From Basidiobolus meristosporus CBS 931.73 (lineage: Eukaryota; Basidiobolomycota; Basidiobolomycetes; Basidiobolales; Basidiobolaceae), in NCBI GenBank assembly GCA_002104905.1, contig MCFE01000336.1:1-64000 (forward strand): DNA of 64,000 nucleotides. Reading direction: 5' to 3'. This document shows positions 11,535 through 22,487 of this stretch, one piece after another. Numbering within the stretch: the stretch's first letter is position 1; the number at the start of each line of letters is the position of its first letter. The position numbers were made by a program, and so were the translations under genes. The notes beneath the pieces are model-generated. The model ran no database searches, was not told the DNA's origin, and was given only the letters and a program-made list of their open reading frames with translations.

Positions 11535-12528
11535 CCGCTGTCAATAGAGGCAAGACACAAGCTCTGTACATGGCATCTAAACGGCCTTTTCATCCAGCGT
11601 AACGTATACCATTTCTGTTATTGTAAAAATTTTCTAGATCAGTGTTCACCTCTTTCACTTCAACGTACTTCAAATCTATGTAAAGTTTATCATGTGGTAC
11701 GTTTATCCATACGTTTGATCCATTTGCATGTTATATTTTCCATTCTATCGGGCCATCATGCTCTCAATAAAATTGATCTTAAACAAATGCCACAAATGCT
11801 TCAGCTGCGCCCATGCGTAGGACTGATGAATATGGTTATGGGGGATACCCCATGAGGCAACCTTTTTCTTAATCGAGTCATCCACGATATTGTACGCCTA
11901 TTAAATAAACGGTAATTAGCGTGCGTTTGTTTTCGTTCCGCATTGCTCATGGATTCCGTCAGGCGTTGCCCGTAAGTTGACGTACTTACATCATGGCTCC
12001 TTCTCCCCCTACGTCTTGCCATGCCACAGTTATTCATTAAGAATAAATCAGGAAAATGGTGACTGATTATGATCATGATCTGACCACAACAGATTTTCGT
12101 TCAGGTTGGTAGCACATGCCCATGGATGTTTTTATTGGGCGCGGTTGGCTGGCACAAAAAACCAGTGCTGGCTGCGTTGGGATGATTGCAGCGTCTTGGG
12201 CTGATTCTTTATTGAGCAATCTAAAAGCAGTGTACTCACCTAAATAGGTTTCTTAATCTATGGGTGACGAGATGTAGAGCATTCTCATCCAAAGGGTTTG
12301 CCGGCAAGGGGGTTTGAACAGAAGTACACCGACGATCGGAGGCTGGAATCCACCCACTGGCCAACAGCAGCTACAAGTCAAACTACTTACAAGTTGTTTA
12401 GATAATACAGATGCATACGTACAACAAAAAATCAGACAATCAATCAAATGTAGCACTGCTCATTAAGACTGCATGAAAGAAAGGGATGTTGCATATTGCA
12501 TTAAGTAATCCACCAAGGCCATTAAATG
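11535..12528. other. convergent intergenic region
   Basis: Region between the 3' ends of paralogs 4 (+) and 5 (-). No gene recognised; both terminators should lie here. An AATAAA occurs at about 11766 on the + strand. Confidence 0.45.
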
Positions 12529-13512
12529 TCAAATTGATTTATTCAACAGCAATAGCCCTGTAAAGATTATGGTGGAACAGATGGCCGGGATGTGTGCAAA
12601 ATCTTGAATCACAACCAGTCTAGCCACTGTTTCAGAATCTCGCGAAGTGACACTAAATCGATAATTTGTGGTAGAGGCTGTGCTTGACATGGTCCCTTGT
12701 TTCCAAAAGATCTGTCCAACTAATTCCATGTCATTCATCGTGAAACATCTCAGAAATACGTTCTTTTCGTAGTCCCAGAAAAATCTTCGACCGTCGACCT
12801 CAAAGGGGTAGATGCCACGGTCGAATCGCGGAATCAGGAAATGGTATTTCAGCATCAGCAGCTTACTAGACACATTCAGAAACCCCAGAAGACGATTTTT
12901 TTTCGCTCGAAAGAGTTCCTCGTGGTCGTGGTAAAGAATTCTCCTCGTTCGCTGGTACCAATGGCGAACTGTTTTGAATACGTATGTCATATCCCCATCT
13001 TCGCTGGTGATCTGCAGAGTGTAGGGTGACTCTATACGCTCAATATTATATACATTCACGGGTAATGAGGATCGAGGACTGTAGTTTGTACGAATCGAAC
13101 CCTCCCTTGCTTTTCTGTTTCTTCTTTTTAAACTAATGGTATCTCTACTTGCGCTCGGGCTTTCTGGATAACTTTTACGAGAGTTGACGGAGTCATACTG
13201 TCCTTTTCTCAAGCTGCCGTAGCTATTTGGGCGCTGATACTCGGTGTGCGGTCTAGGGACCTGCCGTGATGCTTTCACGGAAGAGGACCCATCAACAGTA
13301 ACCTTGGTCGCCTTGGAGTGATTTGGGTGTAGATACTGTGAGGAGGTGCTGGTAGAAGTGGCTGGTGTACGAACTGAGAGACTAGAGCTACGGAGCGAGT
13401 TGGGCTGGCTTTTGTCTCGTTTCTGTGTGGGCACACTCGAACTGCGAGACGGTAAATGCTGGGCCGTGCCTTTTGACTGATCAGACGATTTAAATAAGTC
13501 AAGTCTAAACAT
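12529..13512 (-). CDS. Tubby/DUF6593-like protein, paralog 5, long N-terminus
   Basis: Intronless, 327 residues, the only member on the minus strand. A leader of about 150 residues, rich in Ser, Arg and Thr and probably disordered, precedes the shared domain. The domain starts YNIERIESPYTL and continues with NRLLGFLNV, RFDRGIYPFEVDG, FFWDYE, LRCF, DMELVGQIFW, VARLVVI and the end TGLLLLNKSI. It resembles paralog 1 most (YTIERG, GIYGFEVDG, FFWDFE), so these two flank the array. The terminal Trp seen in the others is missing. The ATG at 13512 is the first in the frame. A TATA-like element lies about 217 bp upstream, implying a long leader or an unseen 5' intron. Confidence 0.75.
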   Translation of the reverse strand: MFRLDLFKSSDQSKGTAQHLPSRSSSVPTQKRDKSQPNSLRSSSLSVRTPATSTSTSSQYLHPNHSKATKVTVDGSSSVKASRQVPRPHTEYQRPNSYGSLRKGQYDSVNSRKSYPESPSASRDTISLKRRNRKAREGSIRTNYSPRSSLPVNVYNIERIESPYTLQITSEDGDMTYVFKTVRHWYQRTRRILYHDHEELFRAKKNRLLGFLNVSSKLLMLKYHFLIPRFDRGIYPFEVDGRRFFWDYEKNVFLRCFTMNDMELVGQIFWKQGTMSSTASTTNYRFSVTSRDSETVARLVVIQDFAHIPAICSTIIFTGLLLLNKSI

Positions 13513-13728
13513 TTCTAAAGTCTGTACACCGCAGTAGAGGACTTGCTCTAGTCAAACTATGGATGATTAAGGGGAAGTTTGTTGTGGCGTAGAAGAAGCG
13601 TGAGGGTCTAAGTTGTGTATTGGCTATGAAGAGTGGAGAGATCTCTATGTTAAAGGCGATTGCAAATAGCGAACCAAAGAAAGGTTACGGATTAATACTG
13701 ACGGGCTGTATTAAACTCTTGGTGTCAA

Positions 13729-13736
13729 TTTATATA
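13729..13736 (-). promoter_or_regulatory. TATA-like box of tubby-like gene 5
   Basis: TATATAAA on the minus strand, about 217 bp before the ATG. It is further away than in the other family members, so its role is less certain. Confidence 0.4.
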
Positions 13737-16659
13737 ATCTGGCTGATGTTCACCAACGCTTATTTCTCTTTCACTGATTGAGGTACCCCTTAAAAACCCT
13801 GGAGAAACGGCCACAAGTTAACCGGGAATTAGACCAGCACTATGCCGAAATAGCACAATGGCCCTCCTCAAACGACAGGTCCTTGCTTTTCGTCTTAAAC
13901 TGGCTACGGATGGATAGAGGGGTCAGATTAAGTATGACCAGAATTGAATAGAGATTGAGGGGTCTTTTTGATGCACATTTAAACTAGGACACGGAACATT
14001 CCATATGCATTAAGAACACCTTAGATCATTAGCGATCGATGAATGAGCATGTTCATCACAAACAGGAGTGGGCGAAAGCAGTGACCGTTACACACCTTTT
14101 AAACTCAAATTGGGAGCAAGAGGTGAATTCGAACAAGTAGCACTTCGTACGAGTGTTTTCCATGTCAATGCCAAGTAGGTGTCTGGTCAAATGCCATCAT
14201 CGCCAGGATTTTACTGATGCGGATGAGCGGGTGGATGAAATCACCCTTCCACCGCCGCTCTTTCTGACTAAGACTTGTATGCATCACTTCCCGGTTTGAC
14301 ATGACAAAAGAGACGACTGCAAGCCGATGATGCACCTGACATACTGTGGAAATGGAAGGGGTATGATCATGCGGTGTTTACTTGCAAACCCGATATTTCA
14401 ACACAATGGAGCGTGACGCTGCCGGCTAATATTGTCGTTTAAGAATTCAATGATTGCATCGGCAATTGATGCCATTGCATATTGGTGCACAATACACCAT
14501 TTGAATTCGGTCCTTAGGTGGAGGTGGCATTAGGGCTTGTCCAATCATCCAAACCTTGACCAGAAGTCCATTTCACAGCAGCATCGAAATTCCCTTTTCA
14601 GCGACCTGTCCAGGATACTTGTTGGAACGGCATCGGCTCAACGGGCATGAATGAAACCTAACAATGAAAACATAATGCCTACAGATCCAGAACTGAATCA
14701 ATTATCACTTGCCGTACTGATGCTAAGCCACACCGTGATGGTTTAAGCTAACCTTAATACGGTTATGTATCTAATTTGAATGATGCAACACCAACGCAGC
14801 TCTTTAATTTTACTTCGGTCTGGCGGAACTCCTCTCTGAATTATCCATTTGAAATCATGTGTCAGTAATTCAAATTGGTAGCTAATTACTAGAAAAGTAT
14901 AACTTGGCTGATTGGCCGCGCTTTCTGTTTACACTAGTTAAATTGCGCATAGGGTCTGGAATTATACTTGGCACTCCTTCAGCAAGCATATCTAGAACCT
15001 TCCGCAAGCTCTTGGCCATATCACCGCGTAAAAAGCACGTATTTGATTCCGCACCACACATATCTTGGACATTACGGTATTGGTGTGAAGACTAGCATTA
15101 CATCAGGCATCCTCTCCGCCTCGCAAGGCTACCATTCAACAAGTGCAGCCCATCGGATCCGGAGAACTTGATCGCTCCCTGAAGCGCCTTTAACTCAGGT
15201 ATTCATCACTTCATGATCTGCTGTGAAATAAATCGCACCAATGCATCCATATTACTGCCAACTGATGTATCACTGCAGGTTATTTCCTGTCGCCGATTTG
15301 ATCTCTTCCATGATGCTCTTGATTGGAATGGACTAGAAGGTGGTGCAGCTGCTCCCATTCTACCCCTAAAAAGTCACCATGGTACAATTCCCAACAACCC
15401 TACATGAATGCAACATCCTCACAGGTATAACGCCATGAAATTAGAGTTGCTTGTTATTGTCAGACTGTGTCCACCACCTCCATGGATCGTTGCACCAAAC
15501 CTTCTTTCCCCAAGAATCGAAGGAGGATATGACATGAATACTGCTTGTGGCATAAGCCGCCGCCTGATGCATATACCACATTTTACTACCTATCGCCAAC
15601 TGGTATTGATTGCATTCTGCATCATTCCGATTCATTAGGCAATCACCCCGGCCTAAATCCAGGGAGCACCAAGCGCATTAGTTAAGAAATAAAGAATCCC
15701 AGTCGATCAATCCAAGCACTGGTGATCATTCTGATCTAGACTCAGAAGGATCACAACAGTTAACTCGCAATCAGTCTTAGCTTCACATTCAGTCAGGTTC
15801 GTTGGCCATTTATACAGGTCGCATGCGAAGTGGCAGTGTTGGAATTAGGCTGTAACTTTCAAGTTGGTCAAACATCTTCAAGGCTCTGTCTGCACAACCT
15901 TTGCCCAAGACTCAATCTCAGGAGCGCTAGTCGGGGCGGATTGTGGATGACAAGCCGACTTCAACCAAATACCCCACACTTCAGAGAGAGGCCGGTCTTT
16001 CTGTCAACTGACAGAGTTGAGTGTGGTCAGCTGGGCCGATCTGACACGGACTTAATATTGGGAGGGGAAGGCATTCAAATATGAAACATGATGTCGGCCC
16101 GAATCCATTTGGTTGGATGGCGGATATTCTTCCAGCATGGCGCCGGACTCCGATACGCGATCTGCTCCACCCTGGCGATTCAGGGCCACCCTTGATTACC
16201 ACATGGTCATATTCAATGATAGGAGGACTAATCAACTAGAACGTACATTTGGGTTTTCGATTTTCCATCAACCTTTATTAGTGCAAAATATCACATGGAT
16301 CGCTCGGAAGGAAATATCCGCAGTCGCGTCGATTTGTCAAAGCTCTAATCAGGGGACAAGGATGCTCGATGAATCCTCGCACCGATGATGTTCATGCCAC
16401 ATCAAACCATTAGCAGTCGACATGGATCAACCGTAGTCCCAATCCAGCAGACATTGCCTTCGCCCATCAAGATTCCCGCTGGATGCCCCCATTTGCTTGA
16501 ATGCGAAAAATCCATAGGCGAGTGGATTCTTTTCGAATAGCTATTTTAGTCCGTTTGGCATCCATATCCCACATCTCTTTCTTTGTTGTTCCGTCGTTTT
16601 TGAAATAGACAAGACACTAAGTTCCCCCCCACTTCTTACCAACGCGATTTTTCTCAAAT
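13737..16659. other. long intergenic region, nothing identified
   Basis: About 2.9 kb with only short, overlapping open frames on both strands that look like chance. The pyrimidine-rich stretch just before 16660 is the likely YSC84 promoter. Confidence 0.5.
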
Positions 16660-18292
16660 ATGGTTAACCCACTTCCAAGTGATCTTGCCGGTGAATGCAG
16701 GAAAGCCTCAAAGATCATCAACAGCTTCATTGGTAACCGACCTATCTTCGCTTCGGCGCAAGCAGCCCACTAATGTGTTATTTTCCCCTCTGGTAGATAC
16801 GTCCTCTAGTAAAGGACCCGATGCTATCATCCCCTCCAACATTCTAAACAATGCCAAAGGCTTGGCCATTTTCACAGTGATCAAGGCTGGATTCCTGTGG
16901 TCCGGTCGAGTTGGCACTGGTGTAGTGGTCGCCCGGTAAGAAACGGATAAAACTTTGCTGTCGTTTCTTCGTACTAAAGCTAATCTTCTTCATTTACGTC
17001 AGTCTGCCCGACGGAAGTTGGTCAGGGCCGTCGTGCATCGGTACCGGTGGTATGGTAGGGAATCTTTTGTGTATGTATATGGCTGGAGCTGATATTTACC
17101 ACGCGGTCACACTATCTACAGGGTTTCGGCGGTCAGGTCGGTGCCGAAGTTACGGATTTCGTTGTGATCTTGAATACCCTCGATGCTGTTAAGGCATTCA
17201 GCCACGGTGGAAATGTCACCTTGGGCGGCAATTTATCAGGTAGGGCATCGGACGTATTTTCCATGTTTCAAGCAAAACGATTTGTTAACGGGGTTTCAAG
17301 TTGCTGCTGGGCCTATCGGTCGTAACGCAGAGGCCGCTGGTACCGTCGGTAATCTAGCTGCCATCTACTCATACAGGTATGTGTTGATATTCAACCCATT
17401 AGCCTTGGCTCAGTGCGTATCTAACTACTACATTTTGCCACTCGAAGTAAAACAAAAGGGCTTTTTGCAGGTAATTGCTCTATATTATCTTTCGATATGC
17501 CTCAATCTGTAAACTCACCAGAGATTTATAGGCGTATCCATCGAGGGATCCGTTATCGTAGAAAGAAAAGACGCCAATGCCAAATTCTACGGACGTAGAA
17601 TCAGTGCTAAGGAGATTTTGAATGGTTCGGTTCCTGCTCCACCTGAAGCCGGGGTCTTGCTTCGTGCGCTTAATATCAAAGCCAACAGAAGTAGTTATGC
17701 CTCATATAGCCAGTCGGTAAACAACCCATACGAGTCGAACGGATCTGGATTGAATAGATCCATGTCAACCGCAACCAGCTCGATGGGCAGAAGCAACGGA
17801 TTGAACAGATCCATGTCAACCGCAACTAACTCAATGAGCAGAAATAATTACACTAGTGGCTACAACACCTCCAATTATTCAAACTCGCACGAATCCAAAC
17901 CCAACTATCTTGGTGAACGTAGGGAATTTGATTCGTACAAGCCGTCGGAACCGGCTACTGCGCCTCCATATTACTCTGATAGAGGCTATCAGAATGTTTC
18001 CACTTCCCCTGCTCAAGGAAGAGTAGTTCCACCACCCCCAACGAAAAGTGGTGAGCCCACTGCCACAGCTTTGTACAGCTTCGATGCCATTGAGTCGGGC
18101 GACTTACCATTCAAACAAGGTGACATCATCGTAATCCTGAAGAAGACCGAAAGCCAAAACGACTGGTGGAAGGGTAGATGCAATGGCCGTGAAGGCAACG
18201 TAAGTTTATCTACACGAACACAGCAGCCAAACCATCACTCTAACTCTAAATTTCCTTCTCAGTTCCCCGCGAACTATGTTAGAATCAACTAA
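16660..18292 (+). CDS. YSC84: Ysc84/Lsb3-type SYLF + SH3 actin-patch protein
   Basis: A cortical-actin and endocytosis protein: the SYLF domain binds lipids and F-actin, and the SH3 binds proline-rich partners. My model has 8 exons and 392 residues: 16660-16732, 16797-16935, 17003-17054, 17122-17239, 17301-17376, 17448-17470, 17532-18199, 18263-18292. Introns are 61-71 bp. The SYLF part spans about residues 1-210 with the hallmarks AKGLAIFTVIKAGF, SGRVGTGVV, GGQVGAEVTDFV and GPIGRNAEAA. A Ser/Asn/Tyr-rich linker follows with an imperfect duplication (LNRSMSTATSSM / LNRSMSTATNSM). The C-terminal SH3 has ALYSFDA, GDLPFKQGD, WWKGR and FPANYVRIN, with an intron just before FPANY. One exon is only 23 bp. 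It converges with RACK1. Confidence 0.93.
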
Positions 18293-18913
18293 ACCGACCA
18301 GCCTAGACGTAACCCATTATTGGTACTCCGCCCCACCCTCTACGAATATTTTGTCATACCACTACTGTTCACTTGAGTGAAGTGATTACACCTTCCAACG
18401 TGACCAACCAGCCCAATATTCCTTTTGTTGGGGTTTGTTCATAATGATAGATACTCAGTACATCGATTACGTGTGTAACTTGGATCCTCAAACAATAAAA
18501 TGATTCCAAACGAAGCACCGAAATAGATATTGCACATACAGCCGCAGCCATTGGTTGTTCATTCTTCACCAAAGAAGTGATGGGCCAAGATGGTTCCAGA
18601 ACGCATCATTCACTGGCATCTGGTCCAAACGGGTTAATCTGGCGTATTTCGTTTAGGAAAGAGATGCCGGGAGAAATATTCCACCAGACAGTCCATTCCG
18701 AGGGTTTGCCATCGTCCTTCATTCATTTACTGCTGAAGAAACGATCGCCTTCTGGCACACCAGCTTGTCACGAAATGGACCAATATAAGCCGGCCAACAG
18801 TCGGTTCAACTGAAATTCGAAATGGAATGTGGGCGTGGGTGTGATCGGAATTTTTATTCAGGTGGATCTCCAAAAGATGAAGTGTTGGATAACGGGGGCC
18901 AAGTGAGATACAC
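18293..18913. other. convergent intergenic region
   Basis: Spacer between the 3' ends of YSC84 (+) and RACK1 (-). It holds both 3' untranslated regions; no gene seen. Confidence 0.5.
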
Positions 18914-20252
18914 TTAAGCTCTGATAACTTGCCAGACACGGATTTCGTTGTCGGTGTATCCGGAGAACAAGGTGTTGCCGTCGGCGGACCAGGCAAGGGA
19001 GACACAGTAAGGGTCGTTGGATTTGCGACCAACACCAACGAACTCGGGGCGAAGTTCATCAACCACCGACTTGGACTCAAGATCCCAAATCTTGATGGAG
19101 GAGGTGGTGGCAGCACAGAGCCAGTATCTGTTGGGGCTGAAAGTCAAGCTGGTGACCTCATCTCCAGCTTCCAAGGAGTAAAGGTGCTTGCCTTCATTAA
19201 GATCCCACAACATCACGACTCCGTCCTTTCCGGCGGTGGCGCAGAGGGAACCGTCGGGAGAAATGGTGACGGTGTTGACATAACCGGTGTGGCCAATATG
19301 GTTGGTACGGATCTTGCACTTCGAGAGATCCCAGACCTACAGTGGAATGAAATTCAGGGTGAGTGTCGATGCGGAGGAAAGAGAGAAATGGGGCTTCCGG
19401 GGATAGGCGGGTGATCAGAAAATGGTGATTGTTTGTCTCATAGCAAGTTGCTCTGAAGTAGCAAATATATTCAAACATCATATACCCCCAAGGATCCTCG
19501 GTTAGCCCAGGAAACATACAAACCTTTACGAGCTTATCCCAACCACCGGAGACGATGACAGGGTTGGCAGGGTTGGGGGAGAATCTAACGCAAGAAACCC
19601 AGTCGCTGTGGCCGTTCTCAGTAAGGTTGTACTTGCACTCACCGAGGGTGTTCCACAGCTTGATGGACTTGTCACGACCACTGGAGACAATTTGACGGTT
19701 GTCAGCAGAGAAGGCAACGGACAAGACATCACCGGTATGACCGACGAATCTACGGGTGGTAACACCGGTGTTGAGGTCCCAAAGACGGAGAGTCTTATCC
19801 CAGGAAGCGGAAAGGGCGAATTGACCATCAGAAGAGATGGCAATGTCCTGAACGAAGTGGTTGTGGCCGCGGAGAGCCTTACGGGGAATACCGTAGTTGG
19901 ATTCATCGCGAGTGAGGTTCCAGATAATGATGGACTTGTCTAAGGATGGGCTTGGTCAGCAACCCGCATAAGCTTCCAGTCAACCACAAAACTTACCGCG
20001 AGATGCAGACACGACCAAATCAGGGTTCTCAGGGGAGGTTGCAATGGCAGTGACCCAGTTGGTATGACCTACAAACAGCTTGGCATAAGTTTACTTCCCA
20101 AATATCCGTAAAACATCCCCATCCATCCATTTCCAAATGTCATGGGAAACATCGAGGGCAACCATATGACCGCTCGTGAATCCACTCAAAAACGAGGGAA
20201 ACCTTGGGTTGAGATTACCTTGGAGAGTTCCACGCAAGATAAGGGAATCCAT
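18914..20252 (-). CDS. RACK1: RACK1 (Gbeta-like 40S ribosomal scaffold)
   Basis: Seven-bladed WD40 propeller that sits on the 40S head and docks signalling proteins (yeast Asc1, fission yeast Cpc2). Four exons, 314 residues, the usual length: 20252-20219, 20068-19997, 19939-19524, 19336-18914. Clear landmarks are LRGTL at the start, [46 protein letters not shown] (broken here: SVAFSADNR then [10 protein letters not shown]), [24 protein letters not shown] and the end VWQVIRA. Intron lengths are 150, 57 and 187 bp. The 187-bp last intron carries a U24-type snoRNA, the same host-guest pair known from yeast ASC1. A structured element lies in its leader region. Confidence 0.97.
19409..19487 (-). 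ncRNA. snR24: U24 (snR24) box C/D snoRNA inside RACK1 intron 3
   Basis: The last RACK1 intron contains, in order on the minus strand, a C-box-like ATGATGT (19475-19481), the block ATATTTGCTACTTCAGA, a centre with ATGAGACA, a block AATCACCA and a D box CTGA (19415-19418). GGGT and ACCC can pair as a terminal stem just outside. Yeast snR24 (U24) has the same ATTTGCTACTTCAGA guide with a D'-like CAGA, and ATGAGACA and CACCA before box D; it also resides in the ASC1/RACK1 intron. U24 directs 2'-O-methylation of large-subunit rRNA. The second guide differs from yeast next to box D (CACCATTTT), so one target may be altered. Identity by motif and host position is strong; exact ends are estimates. 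Confidence 0.85.
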
Positions 20253-20329
20253 TTTGTTGCAGTTACAACAGGTAGGTGAAAGGAAAGACACAAATGAGAA
20301 AAATTCATCTTTATAGGTCGAACTAGAAA

Positions 20330-20411
20330 TCCCGACGGATACCGGGAATCGAATTCCCTATTCTGGAAATCAAGTTACTTTTTTTTATGCCAACTACTGT
20401 GCCGTCTGGGA
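20330..20411 (-). other. Structured element in the RACK1 upstream/leader region
   Basis: TCCCGACGG (20330-20338) pairs with CCGTCTGGGA (20402-20411) with one bulge. Inside lies a second hairpin, GGGAA-TCGAA-TTCCC (20344-20358), and a T8 run on the + strand. The inner arm looks like a tRNA T-arm but is two bases short and no proper tRNA folds around it. It could be a 5' UTR structure, a decayed tRNA, or chance. The rest of 20253-20569 holds no gene. Confidence 0.35.
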
Positions 20412-20569
20412 CGATTCCCAACTGCAGTGTTGGTTGAGGACAAGTGAGGTGGACTATATTGTAAACCAGGTGGAACCTTCCCGTTTATTTAAAGAAATCA
20501 TGCCGGAACACACTGAATGCTCGGTGAGGTATGGGATTTGGAGACTTCGCTCGACTGGTGCACACGAGT

Positions 20570-22096
20570 CTACTGACTCTTCGCTGCCTCCGCGGCTTTT
20601 TGGGCTTCACGCTCTCTCTTTCTGAGGGCGCGCTTACGAATGTCAATTTGCATGGCTATGGAGTCCACAAATTCCAAGTTAGACGCTTCTCGTTTGGATC
20701 TCTAACAAACTATTACACAACGTACCCAAATTTTTCATCACCCAAAAGCTCATGCTGAAAGTGTTGTCAATGAACCAGTTGGCAATCGCATGAGAGGGGA
20801 AAGGAGTGGAGGTGAATGGGGTAGAGGCACCGCCAGCAACACCAATGCGGGCAAGAACTGATGCAACGAAGGGCTTGGTTGAAGGAATGAAGAATGAGGG
20901 CCTACGGATCTTGGACATAGCAGTTGTCTACAAAACAATTAGAAGATAGGTTACTAAGGACAGCCCTGATATCACCAATAAGATACTCGAAATTTACCAC
21001 AAAGTAAGTGTTAATGTTCTCAACAACGATCCCCTTGGAGGCAACCTCTGCGCCAAGGGCCTGAGAGAAGGCGCAGGTGAATGCCTTGGTGGCTGAGTAA
21101 GTGGCAAGATAAGGAGTAGGGACGATGCCAGAGAAAGATCCCAAATTAAGGATGATACCGCGCTGGCTGTATAAAATGGTTATTTGGTTATTTCACCAGT
21201 GGGTTGATGCGGCGAAGTATACACACCGAGAAACCATTTCAGGCAGCACCATTCTAGTCATTTTCAAAGTACCGTTGATGTTGACCTCGACTATCTTGTT
21301 GATGACGTCTTCAGTTTCGATGGCAAATGGAGTTGGGAATTCATGGTTGGCGCCGACATTGTTGACTGTAGAAGGTATCCATCAAGGTAAGTAGGTGTCT
21401 ATGTTGGTCAAAGTGTCTTGAATATACCTAATACAGAAACCTCAAGAGACTCCAAAAAAGTTTTCAAGTCGGAGAAATCTTGAGGGGTTGCAGCAGTGAA
21501 GTCAAGGGGGAACACCTTGGTCTCAACTGAATACTGACTCTCTACAATAAGCCCCACGTTAGACCAAACTCAACAGTATCGAATCCAGAAACTAAATATT
21601 TACCAATCTCGGAGCTTAAAGTTTCGAGTTTGGACAAAGTACGAGAGATCAAAACAACGTTAAACTTCTTCTTGGCAAGTTGGAACGCAAATTCTTTCCC
21701 AATTCCGTCGGTACATCCGGTAACAACTGCAACAAGACTGAGAATCCCGAAAAAACATCAACCATAGTTAGTCCAATAACTTACTAGCCCAAGCACCTTT
21801 ACCAGCACCATACTGATCCAACTATAGGGTGGTGGAAGTCAATACAAGAAATATATAACCTGCATAAGCAAGCTCTCTTACGTTGATGCCCTTCCTGAAG
21901 TAAACATCGATGATTACTTTGGTGAAACTAAGAACGACTCTAAGCGCCCAAAGCCCTCCCAGAATCGTGCTGATGGGAACAACGACCGACAGAAGCGAGG
22001 AATCTGTAAGGAACAGGTGTAAATGGTAAAAACCAACAGAGTAAGAAAATTGCTATACGTACTTTGTACTGAACTGAAAAAACTTTCGAAAGCCAT
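20570..22096 (-). CDS. IFA38: Very-long-chain 3-ketoacyl-CoA reductase (17beta-HSD12 type)
   Basis: NADPH-dependent reductase of the ER fatty-acid elongation cycle (yeast Ifa38/Ybr159w), which supplies very-long-chain acyls for sphingolipids. Nine exons, 351 residues: 22096-22063, 22003-21882, 21821-21785, 21726-21604, 21541-21428, 21365-21227, 21166-20998, 20927-20742, 20701-20570. An N-terminal membrane segment is followed by [19 protein letters not shown] (cofactor loop), [22 protein letters not shown] and the catalytic YSATKAF. Then come [16 protein letters not shown] and a basic tail [10 protein letters not shown], typical of this family. The intron before the last exon is only about 40 bp. 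It lies upstream of RACK1 on the same strand with a 317-bp gap. Confidence 0.93.
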
Positions 22097-22487
22097 CTTC
22101 GACTACACAAAGGTTCAGGAAGAGCCCTTTTTTTCAGAGCGGAATATTTAGTACATCGCTTGCGGGTCCGTTGTTCATGGGCTTTCAACGCATGGTTCAA
22201 TCGATTAGGAAATTATGCTGATCCCCGGAAGGAAATGGGAATGAATGTTCTCCCGATCCTTTCCTTCGAAATGCTATGATTGATTCATATCGCATTACAC
22301 TATCCCCATACGAATGATGCTCATCTTGAATGGATACTGGAAATGGAATTCAAATATATATGACACTACTGCTATTTATTTTAAATGAATATACACGTGT
22401 GATTGATAAATCTAATAATAAGTTAATGATTAGATGATATGCTGTAAGGGATGGTTCCATGTTGGAGTATTCGGTAATGAGTAGATC
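22097..22487. other. intergenic, nothing identified
   Basis: AT-rich spacer that contains the reductase promoter and the 3' end of the transporter gene. No gene seen. Confidence 0.5.

Noticed and set aside
18929-19943. Long + strand open frames across the RACK1 gene
   Set aside because: They are antisense shadows of the RACK1 exons; the minus strand gives a full seven-blade WD40 protein.
20069-20218. A second snoRNA in RACK1 intron 1
   Set aside because: No C box (RUGAUGA) and D box (CUGA) pair in the 150-bp intron.
20330-20411. tRNA gene (TTCGA-containing arm and a pairing outer stem) upstream of RACK1
   Set aside because: The T-arm-like hairpin is 15 instead of 17 bases, the acceptor pairing extends oddly with a bulge, and no D-arm or anticodon arm can be placed. 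Reported only as a structured element.
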